From the NCBI RefSeq assembly GCF_040529055.1, contig NZ_CP132342.1:4586001-4650000 (forward strand): 64,000 nt of DNA, written 5' to 3'. Under the pieces are notes generated by a model, which saw only the letters and a program-made list of their open reading frames with translations, was not told the origin of the DNA and searched no databases. The DNA comes from Xanthomonas sontii. Lineage in GTDB: Bacteria > Pseudomonadota > Gammaproteobacteria > Xanthomonadales > Xanthomonadaceae. Each line of letters opens with the position of its first letter. Within the stretch, counting starts at the first letter, position 1. The position numbers and the translations under genes are program-made. This document shows positions 41,034-50,206 of the stretch, one piece after another.

Positions 41034-42911
41034 TCACTCATCGTAGGGACGGATGGAATCGGGGACGACCCGCGCGCCTTGCTGCTGGATCAGCGCCTGC
41101 ACCGCCGGGTCGTTCATGAACGCGGTCTCGGCCGCGTTCTGGCGCTCGCCGCGTTGCCGGTGCGAGCGCTCATGCAGGGTTTCGGCATCGACCGCGATAC
41201 CGCTTTCGATGACGATCTTCGGCCGCTGGCCCAGCGCATCGGCCAGGGCCGCGGCCAGTTCGCCCAGCGAGCGTTCCGACTGCAGGTACTCGAAGCCCGG
41301 CGACAGCGACAGCCGCAGCACGCCCTCGGCATGACTGACGAAGGCGGCGTTGGCGGCGAGTTGCCGCGAGGGGCCGCTCAGGCCGCAATCGGCGACCAGT
41401 TCCAGCCAGTCCTCGGCACTGTGCAGCGCGCGCGGCGTATCGGACACGGCGGCGTGGGTGCGCGGCGGCGCCAGCGGCGGCACCATCGCCATTTCCGGTT
41501 CGGCGGCCGCAGCCGTGGCCGCGGCCGGAACGACCGCTGGCGCCGGCGTCGCGACGGGCGCGGACGGCGCTGGGCGTGCCGCCGGCGGTGCCGGCGGATC
41601 CCAGGGCGGATCCAGCGGGGCCGCCGCCGCACTGGGCGCAGCCGCCACGGGCGCAGCGGGAACCGGCGCCGGCGCGGCAGCGACAGGCGCCACCGGGGCA
41701 GCGGCGGCCACCGCGACAGGTGCCGCCATCGCCGCCGCAGGCGCACTGGCGCCGGCCGCCGTCGCATTGCCGTGCCCCTGGGTGGGGGTGGCCGCGCCGG
41801 TCGTCGTGCCGGCCGGCAGCGCCGTGACGCCCATCGGCCGGAACGCCAGCATGCGCAGCAGCGCCATCTCGAAGCCGGCGCGCGGGCTCGGCGCCAGATA
41901 CAGGTCGCGGCGCCCGTTCAGCGCCATCTGGTACCACAGCTGCACGATCTCCGGACGCAGGCGCTCGGCCAGCGGCGCCGGGTCCAGTCCGTCCAGCGCG
42001 GGCATGGCCGCGCCCGGCACCAGTTGCCGCACCTGGATGCGATGCAGGGCCTCGGCCAGCGCCTCCAGCACCCCGCCCCAGTCGGGCGAGAACTCGGCCA
42101 GCCCGGCCACCACCTGCAGCAGCCGCTGCCCATCGGCATCGGCCAGGGCGTCCAGCATCGCCCCGACCTGGGTGCGATCGACCGTGCCCAGCATCGTCCG
42201 CACCACGTCGTCGCGCAGCGCGCCGCCGGCGTAGGCGATGGCCTGGTCGAGCAGCGACAGGCCGTCGCGCAGGCTGCCGTCGGCGGCCTTGGCCAGTTGC
42301 ACGATCGCCGAGGCATCCACCTCGATCTGCTCGGCGGCCAGGATCTTGGTCATCTGCCCCTGGATCTGCTCCTCGTCCAGGCGCTTGAGGTTGAACTGCA
42401 GGCAGCGCGACAGCACCGTCACCGGCAGCTTCTGCGGGTCGGTGGTGGCGAGCAGGAACTTCACGTGCTCCGGCGGCTCTTCCAGGGTCTTCAGCAGCGC
42501 GTTGAACGCCGCCTTGGAGAGCATGTGCACTTCGTCGATCAGGTAGACCTTGAACTTGCCGCGCGAGGGCATGTACTGCGCGTTCTCGATCACCTCGCGC
42601 ACGTCGTCCACACCGGTGTTGGACGCGGCGTCGATCTCCAGCAGGTCGATGTAGCGGCCGGCGTCGATGTCCAGGCAGGCCGCGCACTGGCCGCACGGGT
42701 CGGCACTGGTGCCCTGCTCGCAGTTCAGCGACTTGGCGAAGATGCGCGCGATGGTGGTCTTACCGACGCCACGGGTGCCGGTGAACAGAAAGGCGTGGTG
42801 CACCCGGCCGCTGTCCAGCGCGTTGGTGAGCGCGCGGACCACATGCTCCTGCCCCACCAGCTCGGCGAAACGCTTGGGGCGCCACTTGCGGGCGAGAACG
42901 AGATAGGACAT
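41034..42911 (-). CDS. dnaX: DNA polymerase III tau/gamma subunit
   Basis: 625 residues. The clamp-loader motor. YLVLARKWRPKRFAELVGQ start, P-loop GTRGVGKTTIARIFAK (about 45-60), zinc site CGQCAACLDIDAG, Walker B LIDEVHMLSKAAFNALLKTLEEPP, sensor LSRCLQFNL. Residues about 395-510 are an Ala/Pro/Val-rich linker, followed by a C-terminal alpha-binding domain. No A-AAA-AAG slip site was seen in the linker area, so the short gamma form of E. coli is not predicted by that signal. ATG at 42909-42911. Confidence 0.96.
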   Translation of the reverse strand: MSYLVLARKWRPKRFAELVGQEHVVRALTNALDSGRVHHAFLFTGTRGVGKTTIARIFAKSLNCEQGTSADPCGQCAACLDIDAGRYIDLLEIDAASNTGVDDVREVIENAQYMPSRGKFKVYLIDEVHMLSKAAFNALLKTLEEPPEHVKFLLATTDPQKLPVTVLSRCLQFNLKRLDEEQIQGQMTKILAAEQIEVDASAIVQLAKAADGSLRDGLSLLDQAIAYAGGALRDDVVRTMLGTVDRTQVGAMLDALADADGQRLLQVVAGLAEFSPDWGGVLEALAEALHRIQVRQLVPGAAMPALDGLDPAPLAERLRPEIVQLWYQMALNGRRDLYLAPSPRAGFEMALLRMLAFRPMGVTALPAGTTTGAATPTQGHGNATAAGASAPAAAMAAPVAVAAAAPVAPVAAAPAPVPAAPVAAAPSAAAAPLDPPWDPPAPPAARPAPSAPVATPAPAVVPAAATAAAAEPEMAMVPPLAPPRTHAAVSDTPRALHSAEDWLELVADCGLSGPSRQLAANAAFVSHAEGVLRLSLSPGFEYLQSERSLGELAAALADALGQRPKIVIESGIAVDAETLHERSHRQRGERQNAAETAFMNDPAVQALIQQQGARVVPDSIRPYDE

Positions 42912-43079
42912 CAGGCGACCGTCTTCATCTGAACCGCCATTGTGCCACGCCGGGCCATCGCGATCGTTCAGTCGCCCGGTCAGCCGCCGTCCCGACGCGC
43001 GCCGCCTCGGGCGCAGGGCTGCGTGCGACGATGAACAGGGCAAAGGTGACGCCGGTCAGCGCGACCGCGGCGGCTCGCC

Positions 43080-43108
43080 TTGTGAACGGCGGCCATGACG
43101 GCTAGAAT
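43080..43108 (+). promoter_or_regulatory. Sigma-70 type promoter of tRNA-Ser(GGA)
   Basis: TTGTGA (43080-43085) and TAGAAT (43103-43108), spacing 17 bases. The expected start is near 43115, about 33 bases before the tRNA. Confidence 0.65.
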
Positions 43109-43147
43109 TCCCGCCCTTGCCCGGACCGCATGGCCCGCGCAAGACCC

Positions 43148-43239
43148 GGAGAGGTGTCCGAGTGGTTGAAGGAGCACGCCTGGAAAGTGTGTAAGCGTCT
43201 AAACCGCGCTTCGGGGGTTCGAATCCCCCTCTCTCCGCC
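43148..43239 (+). tRNA. tRNA-Ser, anticodon GGA
   Basis: 92 bases with encoded CCA. The acceptor stem is GGAGAGG pairing near CCTCTCC, the anticodon loop CTGGAAA (anticodon GGA), with a long variable arm (GTAAGCGTCTAAACCGCGCTT area) and T-arm GGGGTTCGAATCCCC, as in class II tRNAs. A terminator-like hairpin follows at 43303-43330. Confidence 0.95.
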
Positions 43240-43302
43240 AGATTCGAATGCGCTTCCCTCGCAGAGTTGCTCCGCCCATGGCGTAAGAACTCAAAGGGAA
43301 AG

Positions 43303-43330
43303 ACCGCGCCACTGGCGCGGTTTCGTCTCT
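43303..43330 (+). terminator. Hairpin terminator between tRNA-Ser and the SRP RNA
   Basis: ACCGCGCCACTGGCGCGGT (8-bp stem, 3-base loop) followed by a weak T-rich tail (TTCGTCTCT). It ends a few bases before the SRP RNA, so the promoter for that RNA may overlap it. Confidence 0.5.
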
Positions 43331-43332
43331 AT

Positions 43333-43443
43333 GGTGGCCCCGTCGGCCCCTCGCGACGCTAGGTCGAAAACCCCGCCAGGGCCGGAAGGCAGCAACGGTA
43401 TCGATCGACGCGGGCGCCGAGGTCAGCCGGCGGGGTTACCACC
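43333..43443 (+). ncRNA. ffs: Signal recognition particle 4.5S RNA
   Basis: About 110 bases, the conserved small bacterial form. The apical tetraloop domain GCCAGGGCCGGAAGGCAGCA (43374-43393, GGAA tetraloop and the AGCA side) binds Ffh; the ends GGTGGCCCC and GGGGTTACCACC pair to close the rod. The exact ends are estimated from the pairing. Confidence 0.92.
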
Positions 43444-43490
43444 CTTCTACGACGACGAACGATCAGCCTAGATCTCGATCGCGCACGCCG

Positions 43491-43937
43491 CTATCCGCGC
43501 GACGACGCCTGCGCCTCCGGATGCAACCACCCCGCATCGCCCTCGCGGTAGCGTTCGCGCTTCCAGATCGGCACGCGCGCCTTGACCTCGTCGATGACGT
43601 AGCGGCAGGCGTCGAAGGCGGCGCCTCGGTGCGCGGCGACCACACCAACCCACACCGCCAGGTCGCCGATCGCCAGTTCGCCGACGCGGTGCACGCAGCG
43701 CAGGTCGAGGATGGCGAAGCGGGCCAGGGCCTCGTCGACGATGCGCTGGCCTTCGGCCTCGGCCAGTGCGGCGTAGGCCTCGTAGTGCAGGCCGTCGACC
43801 GCGCGGCCGTCGTTGTGGTCGCGCACCCAGCCTTCGAAGCTGGCATAGGCGCCGGCCTGGGCGTGCGCCAGCGGGGCGCGCAGCGTGGCGATGTCGAGCG
43901 GTCGGTCGGCCAGCCGGAAACGCGGTTCGGTGGACAT
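43491..43937 (-). CDS. moaE: Molybdopterin synthase catalytic subunit MoaE
   Basis: 148 residues. It puts sulfur from MoaD into precursor Z. Landmarks: ASFEGWVRDHNDGRAVDGLHYEAY (about 32-55), RVGELAIGDLAVWVGV, CRYVIDEVKARVPIWKRE (the conserved Lys region, KxxxPIWKxE). Starts three bases past the moaD stop. Confidence 0.96.
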   Translation of the reverse strand: MSTEPRFRLADRPLDIATLRAPLAHAQAGAYASFEGWVRDHNDGRAVDGLHYEAYAALAEAEGQRIVDEALARFAILDLRCVHRVGELAIGDLAVWVGVVAAHRGAAFDACRYVIDEVKARVPIWKRERYREGDAGWLHPEAQASSRG

Positions 43938-43940
43938 GGC

Positions 43941-44186
43941 TCAGCCTCCCGAAACCGGCGGGATGAACACCACTTCGCTGCCGTCGCGCACCGCCTCGTC
44001 CCAGCCGACGAAGGCGCTGTCCACCGCCACCCGCAAGCGATCCAGCGGCCAGCGCAGGCCATGGCGCGCGTCGAGTTCGGCATACAGCGCGCGCAGGTTC
44101 GGCGCATCGGTATGCACCTGTTCGCGTTCCAGGCCCGCGGCCTCGCGCAGGCTGGCGAAGTACAGCACGCTCACCTGGACGCTCAT
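43941..44186 (-). CDS. moaD: Molybdopterin synthase sulfur carrier MoaD
   Basis: 81 residues of ubiquitin fold, ending in [10 protein letters not shown]; the C-terminal diglycine becomes the thiocarboxylate. Start at 44184-44186 overlaps the moaC stop by four bases. Confidence 0.95.
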   Translation of the reverse strand: MSVQVSVLYFASLREAAGLEREQVHTDAPNLRALYAELDARHGLRWPLDRLRVAVDSAFVGWDEAVRDGSEVVFIPPVSGG

Positions 44187-44701
44187 GCCACGCTCCCGAC
44201 GTCGCGCTTGCCGCCACGCTTGCCGACCAGCCGCACCGGGCCGATGGTCATCGCGTGGGTCAGCGCCTTGCACATGTCGTAGACGGTCAGCGCGGCGACG
44301 CTGGCGCCGGTCAGCGCCTCCATCTCCACGCCGGTGCGGTGCACGGTGCGCACCGTGCATTCGATGCCCAGCACCTGCGGCGAGCGCCAGTCGATGGCGA
44401 AGCGGCAGCCGTCGATCGGCAACGGATGGCAGAACGGAATCAGTTCGTGGGTGCGCTTGACCGCCATCGTGCCGGCGATCACCGCGGTGTCGACGATGCC
44501 GCCCTTGGCGCTGCGCAACGCGTCGGCGCGCAACTGCGCGGCCACGCGGGCGGGGAAGCGCACCTGCGCCTCGGCCACCGCCACACGCGCGGTGGCGGCC
44601 TTGGCGGAGACGTCGACCATGGTCGGCAATCCCTGCGGGTCCAGATGGGTCAGCGCCGGCGCGGCGGCGCGCGCGGACGTGGCGGAGGTCTTCTTGGTCA
44701 T
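44183..44701 (-). CDS. moaC: Cyclic pyranopterin monophosphate synthase MoaC
   Basis: 172 residues. It completes precursor Z with Moa[19 protein letters not shown] (28-45), [31 protein letters not shown] (the active site with FCHP), [21 protein letters not shown] segment ([14 protein letters not shown]), [12 protein letters not shown] 27-residue Ala/Ser/Thr leader precedes the family core; translation from the internal ATG at residue 28 cannot be excluded. Confidence 0.95.
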   Translation of the reverse strand: MTKKTSATSARAAAPALTHLDPQGLPTMVDVSAKAATARVAVAEAQVRFPARVAAQLRADALRSAKGGIVDTAVIAGTMAVKRTHELIPFCHPLPIDGCRFAIDWRSPQVLGIECTVRTVHRTGVEMEALTGASVAALTVYDMCKALTHAMTIGPVRLVGKRGGKRDVGSVA

Positions 44702-44732
44702 GGATTGCGCTGCCGCTCCCACGGCGCGATCT

Positions 44733-45107
44733 TCAAGCGCCGCCGGGGATCGGCGTGCCTTGGTGGAACAGCATGCGCCATTGGCCGTCGCGATACCGCC
44801 AAAGCGAACTGCGCAGCGCCTGCCGCGGCGGCTCGCCACCGCCGCTGCGCTCGCTGCGATAACGCAGGTGCACCAACTCCGGTTCCAGCAGCTGCACATC
44901 GATGTCGAATGCACAGTAGCGAAATGCGCCCGACTCAGCCGGTAACGCCTGGAGCACCGCCGGCTTGTCGAAGCAGCGGCCGGAGGCACCGAACTCGACG
45001 AAGGCGTCGTCGAGCAGTTCCGCCACGCGCGCCGCCGAGGCACGCACCGCCGGTTCCAGCAATTCCAGTTCCAGCGCGACCAGCGCACGTTGCACGGCGG
45101 CGTCCAT
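44733..45107 (-). CDS. NTF2-like (DUF4440/SnoaL fold) small protein within the moa cluster
   Basis: 124 residues: helical start ([33 protein letters not shown]) followed by strands ([21 protein letters not shown], then [21 protein letters not shown]), the DUF4440 layout of cone-shaped NTF2 folds. The ligand is unknown. It sits between moaA (stop 45111, three bases) and moaC (31 bases) on the same strand, so it is translated with the molybdopterin genes. No defined role in cofactor synthesis. Confidence 0.85.
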   Translation of the reverse strand: MDAAVQRALVALELELLEPAVRASAARVAELLDDAFVEFGASGRCFDKPAVLQALPAESGAFRYCAFDIDVQLLEPELVHLRYRSERSGGGEPPRQALRSSLWRYRDGQWRMLFHQGTPIPGGA

Positions 45108-45110
45108 GGC

Positions 45111-46145
45111 TCAACCGCCGATCAGGAACATTTCGACGTGCTTGCCGCGCGTGGCGGTCGCCGCGCCGCGCAGTTCGCTGTAGCGATCGTCGCGGCGTTC
45201 CCACAGCGCACGCACGCGCTCGACCAGCGCCTCCTCGCCCCCCGCCAGCGCCGGCCGCAAATCGGTGCCCTCGCCCGCGAACAGGCAGGTGTAGAGATGG
45301 CCATCGGCGGACACGCGAGCGCGGTGGCAATCGCCGCAGAACGGCGTACTGACCGAGGTGACGAAACCGATCTCGCCGCCGCCATCGGCGAACGCATAGC
45401 GCGCGGCGACCTCGCCCGGGTAGTGCGGCGCCAGCGCCTGCAGCGGCCAACGTGCGGCGATGCGGTCACGCAACTCGGCGGCCGGCACCACCCGCTCGCG
45501 GCGCCAGGCGTTGCAGGTGCCCACGTCCATGTATTCGATGAAGCGCAGCACATGGCCGCTGCCGCGGAAATGCGCCAGCAACGGCAGCACCTGGTCGTCG
45601 TTGATGCCGCGCTGGACCACGCAATTGAGCTTGACCGGCCCCAGCCCGGCCGCGACCACCGCGTCGATGCCCTCCAGCACCTGCGCGATCTCGCCACGGT
45701 CACCGGACAACTTCCGGAACACCGTCGGCTCGATCGCATCCAGGCTGACCGTGACCCGGCGCAGGCCGGCCTCGCGCAAGGCCTGCGCATGCCGCGCCAG
45801 CAGCGCGCCGTTGGTGGTCATGGCCAGATCGTCCACGCCGGGGATGCGCGCCAGCCGCCGCACCAACTCGGGCAGATCGCGGCGCAGCAGCGGTTCGCCG
45901 CCGGTCAGGCGCAGCTTGTTGACGCCGTTGCGGACGAAGGCGCGGGCCACCGTCTCCAATTGCGCGAACGACAGCCGCGAAGCGGCGTCGAAGCCGTAAT
46001 CGTCCGGCACCTTGTCGGCAGGCATGCAGTAGCCGCAGCGGAAGTTGCAGGCCTCGATCACCGACAGCCGCAGGTCGCGCAACGGCCGCCCGCGCCGGTC
46101 CGCCGGCGTCGCCGACGCGAGCGGCGGGCGCGGCAGCGCGTTCAT
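45111..46145 (-). CDS. moaA: GTP 3',8-cyclase MoaA, radical SAM
   Basis: 344 residues. First step of molybdopterin synthesis. The radical SAM cluster is CNFRCGYC (CX3CX2C, near residue 33), the SAM-binding [12 protein letters not shown] follows, and the second 4Fe-4S site is [20 protein letters not shown] with the third cysteine. The C-terminal [11 protein letters not shown] ends in the conserved GG needed for activity. ATG at 46143-46145 overlaps the stop of the upstream MBL gene. Confidence 0.96.
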   Translation of the reverse strand: MNALPRPPLASATPADRRGRPLRDLRLSVIEACNFRCGYCMPADKVPDDYGFDAASRLSFAQLETVARAFVRNGVNKLRLTGGEPLLRRDLPELVRRLARIPGVDDLAMTTNGALLARHAQALREAGLRRVTVSLDAIEPTVFRKLSGDRGEIAQVLEGIDAVVAAGLGPVKLNCVVQRGINDDQVLPLLAHFRGSGHVLRFIEYMDVGTCNAWRRERVVPAAELRDRIAARWPLQALAPHYPGEVAARYAFADGGGEIGFVTSVSTPFCGDCHRARVSADGHLYTCLFAGEGTDLRPALAGGEEALVERVRALWERRDDRYSELRGAATATRGKHVEMFLIGG

Positions 46146-46900
46146 CCCGCCGGGACCTGCGGCGCGCGCGGCGCGGACAGCGCCACGCGCTCGCCCGGCC
46201 GCGCCACGCGGTGGCCGCGCGCGCGCAGGGCCTCGGCATCGTCGGCGCTGGCGTAGTGGTAGAGCATGGTCCGTTGCAGCAGCTCGGCGGGGTATTCCCG
46301 CTCCAGGTCGTCGACCCCAGTATGCGACGGGTTGCCGTGAAGACCGCAGTCGTGGGCCACCAGTTCGCCGTCGTCGGCATACCGGTTCAGCATTTCCGGG
46401 ATCGGCCGGGTGTCCCCGCTCCACACCAGCGCGCCCTGCAGGCGCAGGCCGTAGGCGGTCTCCGGCCAGTGGTGGCGCACCGGGAACACCTCCAGGCGCA
46501 CGCCCTCGTGCCAGAACGCATCGCCCACCGCGATCAGCTGGAACGCATCCCAGAAGTTGGCGCCGCCCTCGGCCAGCACGTTCGGATAGTCGGCCACGCG
46601 GCGGTGCAGCAGCGGCAGCACCGTGGCCGGCACGTACAACCGCACCTTGCCACGGCGCTCGGAAAAATAGCTGTCCACGAACAGCCGCTCGAAGCCGGCG
46701 ACGTGGTCCAGATGCACGTGGGTGACGAACAAGGCCTGCGGCATCGCGCCGTAGTGCGCCTGGTAGGCGGTCAGCCCCTCGCCGCCGCAGTCGATGGTCA
46801 GCCACGGCCGGCCATCGCGCTCGATGGTGGCCATCGGCGAGCCAAGCGCCACCGCCGAGGCATTGCCCACGCCCTGGAAACGCAGCGCCCAGTCCGTCAT
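46142..46900 (-). CDS. Metallo-beta-lactamase fold hydrolase
   Basis: 252 residues. Zn ligands: THVHLDHVAGF (HxHxDH at about 60-65), a His in FPVRHHWPE and Asp in WSGDTRPI. The layout (TIDCGGEG, SGDT, HDCGLHGNPSHTG) resembles the tRNase Z/phosphodiesterase subgroup. Its substrate is not known. It starts one base inside the kdkA stop (TGATG) and overlaps moaA by four bases, so it is coupled to both. Confidence 0.85.
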   Translation of the reverse strand: MTDWALRFQGVGNASAVALGSPMATIERDGRPWLTIDCGGEGLTAYQAHYGAMPQALFVTHVHLDHVAGFERLFVDSYFSERRGKVRLYVPATVLPLLHRRVADYPNVLAEGGANFWDAFQLIAVGDAFWHEGVRLEVFPVRHHWPETAYGLRLQGALVWSGDTRPIPEMLNRYADDGELVAHDCGLHGNPSHTGVDDLEREYPAELLQRTMLYHYASADDAEALRARGHRVARPGERVALSAPRAPQVPAG

Positions 46901-47649
46901 CAGCAGCCGCGCTCCCAGGCCAGGTCGTAGGCGCGGCGCAGGCGCGCGTAGTCCTTCTCCACCGCATCGACGCTGCGCTCGCCGCGCAGTTTCAGCAGCG
47001 AACGACGCAGCCGCTTGAGGTTGCGCTCGCGCCAGCGGGTGGCGGGAATGCGCAGCACGCCGCGGTCGAAGTCGATCAGCCAGCCGCGGCCGTTGCCGTC
47101 GAACAGGATGTTCTGCGCATTGAGGTCGGCGTGGTCGAGGCCGGCGCGATGGAAGCGCGCGATCAGCCGACCCGCCTCCTCCCACGGCGCGCCGCGGCCC
47201 GCCAGATGCGCACGATCGGCCAGCGAGCGCACGCCCTCCAGCCGCTCCATCAGGATCGCCGCGCGGTAACGCAGCCCCTGGCGCAGATAGCAGGCCGCCA
47301 GCGGCCGCGGCACCGGCAGCTTGCGCGCGATCAGCGCGCGCATCAGCCGGAACTCGGCGAAGCTGCGGGTGCGGTCGGCGCCGGTCCACAGGTAGCGGTC
47401 GCGGACCAGCTTGGCGACCAGCCCGCCGCGGCGGTACTGGCGCAGCACGCAGCTGCCGAACGGGGCATCGACGAACCAGGCGCCGCCGCGGCCGCCGGCA
47501 TCCACCGGGCGCGCGCGTTCGCCCCAGGCGGCGGCGGAGAACAGCGCCGGTTCGGCTTGCCGCAGTCGTTCGCGGTCGAACAGAATGGCCCCGTAGCCGC
47601 GGCCCTCGCGGTACGGCGTCAGCGCTTCGGTGGCGTCGAATGCAACCAT
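46900..47649 (-). CDS. kdkA: 3-deoxy-D-manno-octulosonic acid kinase KdkA
   Basis: 249 residues, kinase fold. KdkA phosphorylates the KDO of lipid A, replacing the second KDO in some species such as Xanthomonas and Haemophilus. [22 protein letters not shown] (about 54-75), [18 protein letters not shown], catalytic [11 protein letters not shown] (His-x-Asp) and IDFDRGVLR. First gene of the minus run, 20 bases from the divergent heptosyltransferase-type gene, an LPS context. Confidence 0.94.
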   Translation of the reverse strand: MVAFDATEALTPYREGRGYGAILFDRERLRQAEPALFSAAAWGERARPVDAGGRGGAWFVDAPFGSCVLRQYRRGGLVAKLVRDRYLWTGADRTRSFAEFRLMRALIARKLPVPRPLAACYLRQGLRYRAAILMERLEGVRSLADRAHLAGRGAPWEEAGRLIARFHRAGLDHADLNAQNILFDGNGRGWLIDFDRGVLRIPATRWRERNLKRLRRSLLKLRGERSVDAVEKDYARLRRAYDLAWERGC

Positions 47650-47669
47650 CCAGCGAGTCTAACAACACC

Positions 47670-48719
47670 ATGCCGGCAACGCTCCCTTCGCTGTGCCTGT
47701 TGCGCCTGTCGGCGCTAGGGGACGTGACCCACGTGGTGCCGCTGGTACGGACCCTGCAACGCGCCTGGCCGCAGGCGCCGGCGTTGCACTGGATCATCGA
47801 CAAGGCCGGGCACAAGCTGCTCGACGGCCTGCCGGGCGTGGTCTTCCACCCCTACGACAAGCGCAGCGGCCTGGCCGGCATGCGGGCCTTGCGCCGCGCC
47901 CTGCCGGCGCAAGGCTTCGACGCGCTGCTGCAGATGCAGGTGGCGTTGCGCGCCAACGTGCTGTCGGCGTTCGTGCCGGCGCGCCGCCGCATCGGCTACG
48001 ACCGCAGCCGCTCCAAGGACCTGCACGGCCTGTTCGTCAACGAACGCATCCCCGACCGCCCCGGCATCCACGTGCTGGAGGCGATCGGCAGCTTCTGCGA
48101 GCCGCTGGGGCTGCGCCAGACCGAAGTGCGCTGGGACCTGCCGGTGCCCGAGGACGCCCATGCCTGGGCGCGTGCGCAATGGCCCGAGGACGGCCGTCCG
48201 GCGCTGCTGATCTCACCTTGCTCCAGCCACCAGCGTCGCAACTGGTATGCCGAGCGCTACGCCGCGGTGGCCGACCATGCCGCCACGCAGGGCTGGCGGG
48301 TGGTGCTGTGCGGCGGCCGCAGCGACCTGGAGCGCAGCACCGCCGACGCCATCGTCGCAGCGGCGCGCACGCCGGTGCTCGACCTGGTCGGCCGCGACAC
48401 GCTCAAGCAACTGCCGGCGCTGCTGCAGCGCGCGGCACTGGTGCTGACTCCGGACTCCGGCCCCATGCACATCGCCAACGCCATGGGCACCAAGGTGCTG
48501 GGCCTGCACGCGGCCAGCAACCCGCGCCGCAGCGGCCCGTATTCGGACATCCGCTACTGCGTGGACAAGTACGACGCCGCCGCGCGCAAGTACCTGGGCA
48601 AGCCGGCCGCGCAGTTGAAGTGGGGCAGCAAGATCGAGTTCGACGGCGTGATGGAACTCATCGCGGTGGACGATGCGATCGCCGCATTCGAGCGCTATCG
48701 CGCCGACCACGGCCACTGA
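47670..48719 (+). CDS. Family 9 glycosyltransferase, LPS heptosyltransferase-like
   Basis: 349 residues. GT9 pattern: LLRLSALGDVTHVVPLVRTLQ (about 9-29), RANVLSAFVPARRRIGYDRSRSKD, a Rossmann half with LISPCSSHQRRNWYAERY, LVGRDTLKQLPALLQRAALVLTPDSGPMHIANAMGTKVLGL (nucleotide-sugar site). It should add heptose to the LPS core. The ATG at 47670 is preferred, ten codons after the first one, because the family begins at this point and kdkA lies directly upstream. No lipid A class can be told (WaaC or WaaF). Confidence 0.9.
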   Translation: MPATLPSLCLLRLSALGDVTHVVPLVRTLQRAWPQAPALHWIIDKAGHKLLDGLPGVVFHPYDKRSGLAGMRALRRALPAQGFDALLQMQVALRANVLSAFVPARRRIGYDRSRSKDLHGLFVNERIPDRPGIHVLEAIGSFCEPLGLRQTEVRWDLPVPEDAHAWARAQWPEDGRPALLISPCSSHQRRNWYAERYAAVADHAATQGWRVVLCGGRSDLERSTADAIVAAARTPVLDLVGRDTLKQLPALLQRAALVLTPDSGPMHIANAMGTKVLGLHAASNPRRSGPYSDIRYCVDKYDAAARKYLGKPAAQLKWGSKIEFDGVMELIAVDDAIAAFERYRADHGH

Positions 48720-48918
48720 GCCCGGTTGCGGCGCCCGCGGCGCCGCTCTACCATCGCCGCGCGTCCTGCCGCCGACCCGGCCCGCAGGAGCCGCCGTAAG
48801 CGTTTACGTCAATCAACGCGCCAACTGCGCCGGATCCGTCCGGGGCTGTTTCCCGCCCGGGCCTGGCAGGCCGTTGGCGGGTGGCGCCTTCGATCGACCG
48901 GCTTACGGAGAGTCCGCA

Positions 48919-49173
48919 ATGTCACGTTTCCCGCTGTTTTCCCGCAAGCTGTCCCCGCGCCATGCCGCCTGGGTCACCCCGCTGCTGCTGTCGGTGCTGA
49001 TGACCTGCATCGTCTCGATGATCAGCACCCTGCGCAGCGTCGGGCTGGCGCCCGGTGTCGGCACGCTCTGGCTCGGCGCCTGGGCGCTGTCCTGGCTGGT
49101 GGCCTTCCCCACCCTGCTGCTGGTGCTGCCGCTCGTGCGGCGCCTGACCGGACTGGTGGTCGCACGCAACTGA
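48919..49173 (+). CDS. DUF2798 small membrane protein
   Basis: 84 residues, two membrane helices (about 19-37 and 50-75) with the DUF2798 pattern VTPLLLSVLMTCIVSMISTLRSVG and LGAWALSWLVAFPTLLLVLPLVRRL. Function unknown. GGAGA ribosome-binding site at a good distance from ATG 48919. Confidence 0.9.
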   Translation: MSRFPLFSRKLSPRHAAWVTPLLLSVLMTCIVSMISTLRSVGLAPGVGTLWLGAWALSWLVAFPTLLLVLPLVRRLTGLVVARN

Positions 49174-49220
49174 GGTGCGGCGCGTTCCGGGAGACTGCAA
49201 CGCCTCCCGGAACTCTGCCC

Positions 49221-49625
49221 TCACACCGAGGCGTTGCGGTAGTCCTGGTAGGACTTCTCTTCCACGTAGCTGGAGCCCAGGGCCAGGTTGATTTCCTTCT
49301 TGAGCCGCGCGCGTTCGTCGTTTTCGTAGTACACGCTGCGCGCCAGCTTGATGAACTCCTCGTCGAAGGCCTGCGCCTTCTCCTTGATCCGGATCTCGTC
49401 CTCGATCACCCACAGGCGCTCGTTGACCGCCTTCAGTTCCGCGCGCAGGCGCGCCACGTCGCCGCCGGCCGCCGGATGCGCCATCCAGGTCTTTTCCAGT
49501 GCCGACAGTTCGGCACGCACATTGGCCAGCTTGCCCGGATCTTCGATGCGCTCGGACTTGATCTGCAGGATGGCGATCTTGTCGAGCAATTCGCCGAAGG
49601 ACACGGGCACCAGGATTTCGGACAT
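49221..49625 (-). CDS. DUF6165 family protein
   Basis: 134 residues. SEILVPVSFGELLDKIAILQIKSERIEDPGKLANVRAELS is the family start; the rest is helical and charged (coiled-coil-like), ending EKSYQDYRN. Function unknown; members often lie in LPS or glycan gene regions, which agrees with the heptosyltransferase-type gene nearby. ATG at 49623-49625 is preferred over 49637 because the family begins MSEIxVP. Confidence 0.85.
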   Translation of the reverse strand: MSEILVPVSFGELLDKIAILQIKSERIEDPGKLANVRAELSALEKTWMAHPAAGGDVARLRAELKAVNERLWVIEDEIRIKEKAQAFDEEFIKLARSVYYENDERARLKKEINLALGSSYVEEKSYQDYRNASV

Positions 49626-49702
49626 GGCAGACACCAAAAACAGGAGAAAAGAGAGTGTAACGGCCGCGTCTTAAAGCGGCGTCGGCACGCGTCGCGATCG
49701 CC

Positions 49703-49730
49703 CAAAAACAAAAGGCCCCTGACGGGGCCT
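49703..49730 (-). terminator. Rho-independent terminator for the tRNA-Ser(CGA) transcript
   Basis: On the minus strand AGGCCCCGTCAGGGGCCT is followed by TTTTGTTTTT. It lies about 175 bases past the tRNA, so a long trailer is transcribed or the DNA between was inserted. Confidence 0.75.
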
Positions 49731-49735
49731 GATGC

Positions 49736-49919
49736 GAAACTGGCAGGAAGGGGTGATGCACTCGGTGCATGCTGCACCCCGCCCTGCGGGCGGCTGCGCC
49801 GTGCGCATCGGCTGTCGCCGATGGGTCGAACCCGCGGGGCTTCTCACCCCCCACTCCTGCACCGATCACACTCTGCGACCGCTGGAGGATGCGCGCGCGA
49901 TGAAACTGGCGGGAAGGGG
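49736..49919. repeat. Direct repeat of the tRNA-Ser(CGA) 3' end
   Basis: GAAACTGGCAGGAAGGGG at 49736-49753 and GAAACTGGCGGGAAGGGG at 49902-49919 differ at one base; the second is the 3' end of the tRNA gene plus its flank. The 148 bases between contain a T-arm-like GGGTTCGACCC on the minus strand and no gene. It may be an old duplication or the scar of an element that used the tRNA as att site. Confidence 0.55.
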
Positions 49920-49997
49920 GGGATTCGAACCCCCGAGGCGCTATAAACGCCTGCCTGATTTCGAGTCAGGTACATTCAACCACTCTGCCACCTTCCC
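49907..49997 (-). tRNA. tRNA-Ser, anticodon CGA
   Basis: 91 bases with encoded CCA. Acceptor GGGAAGG/CCTTCCC, anticodon loop CTCGAAA (anticodon CGA), long variable arm (GCAGGCGTTTATAGCGCC) and T-arm GGGGGTTCGAATCCCCC: a class II serine tRNA. Confidence 0.95.
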
Positions 49998-50206
49998 GGG
50001 TGGTCCCCGGCGGACCGGGGGCGTGCATCATACGGTCCCCGCCGCGCGCGGACAAGCGGCCAGGCGCCGAGCCACCGCAAGCGCCCCGGCGCCGCGGGGC
50101 GATGAACCCCGCCTGCTGCGTGCCGCGCGCGGCGATTGCCTGATCCGCGCGCGACCGCGATGATGCCCGTCGACCCCAGAAAACACCGGCCGGCCGCAGG
50201 CGCGCA

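Noticed and set aside
41034..42911. Programmed frameshift site in dnaX as in E. coli
   Set aside because: No A-AAA-AAG heptamer was found in the linker region, so the gamma form cannot be claimed.
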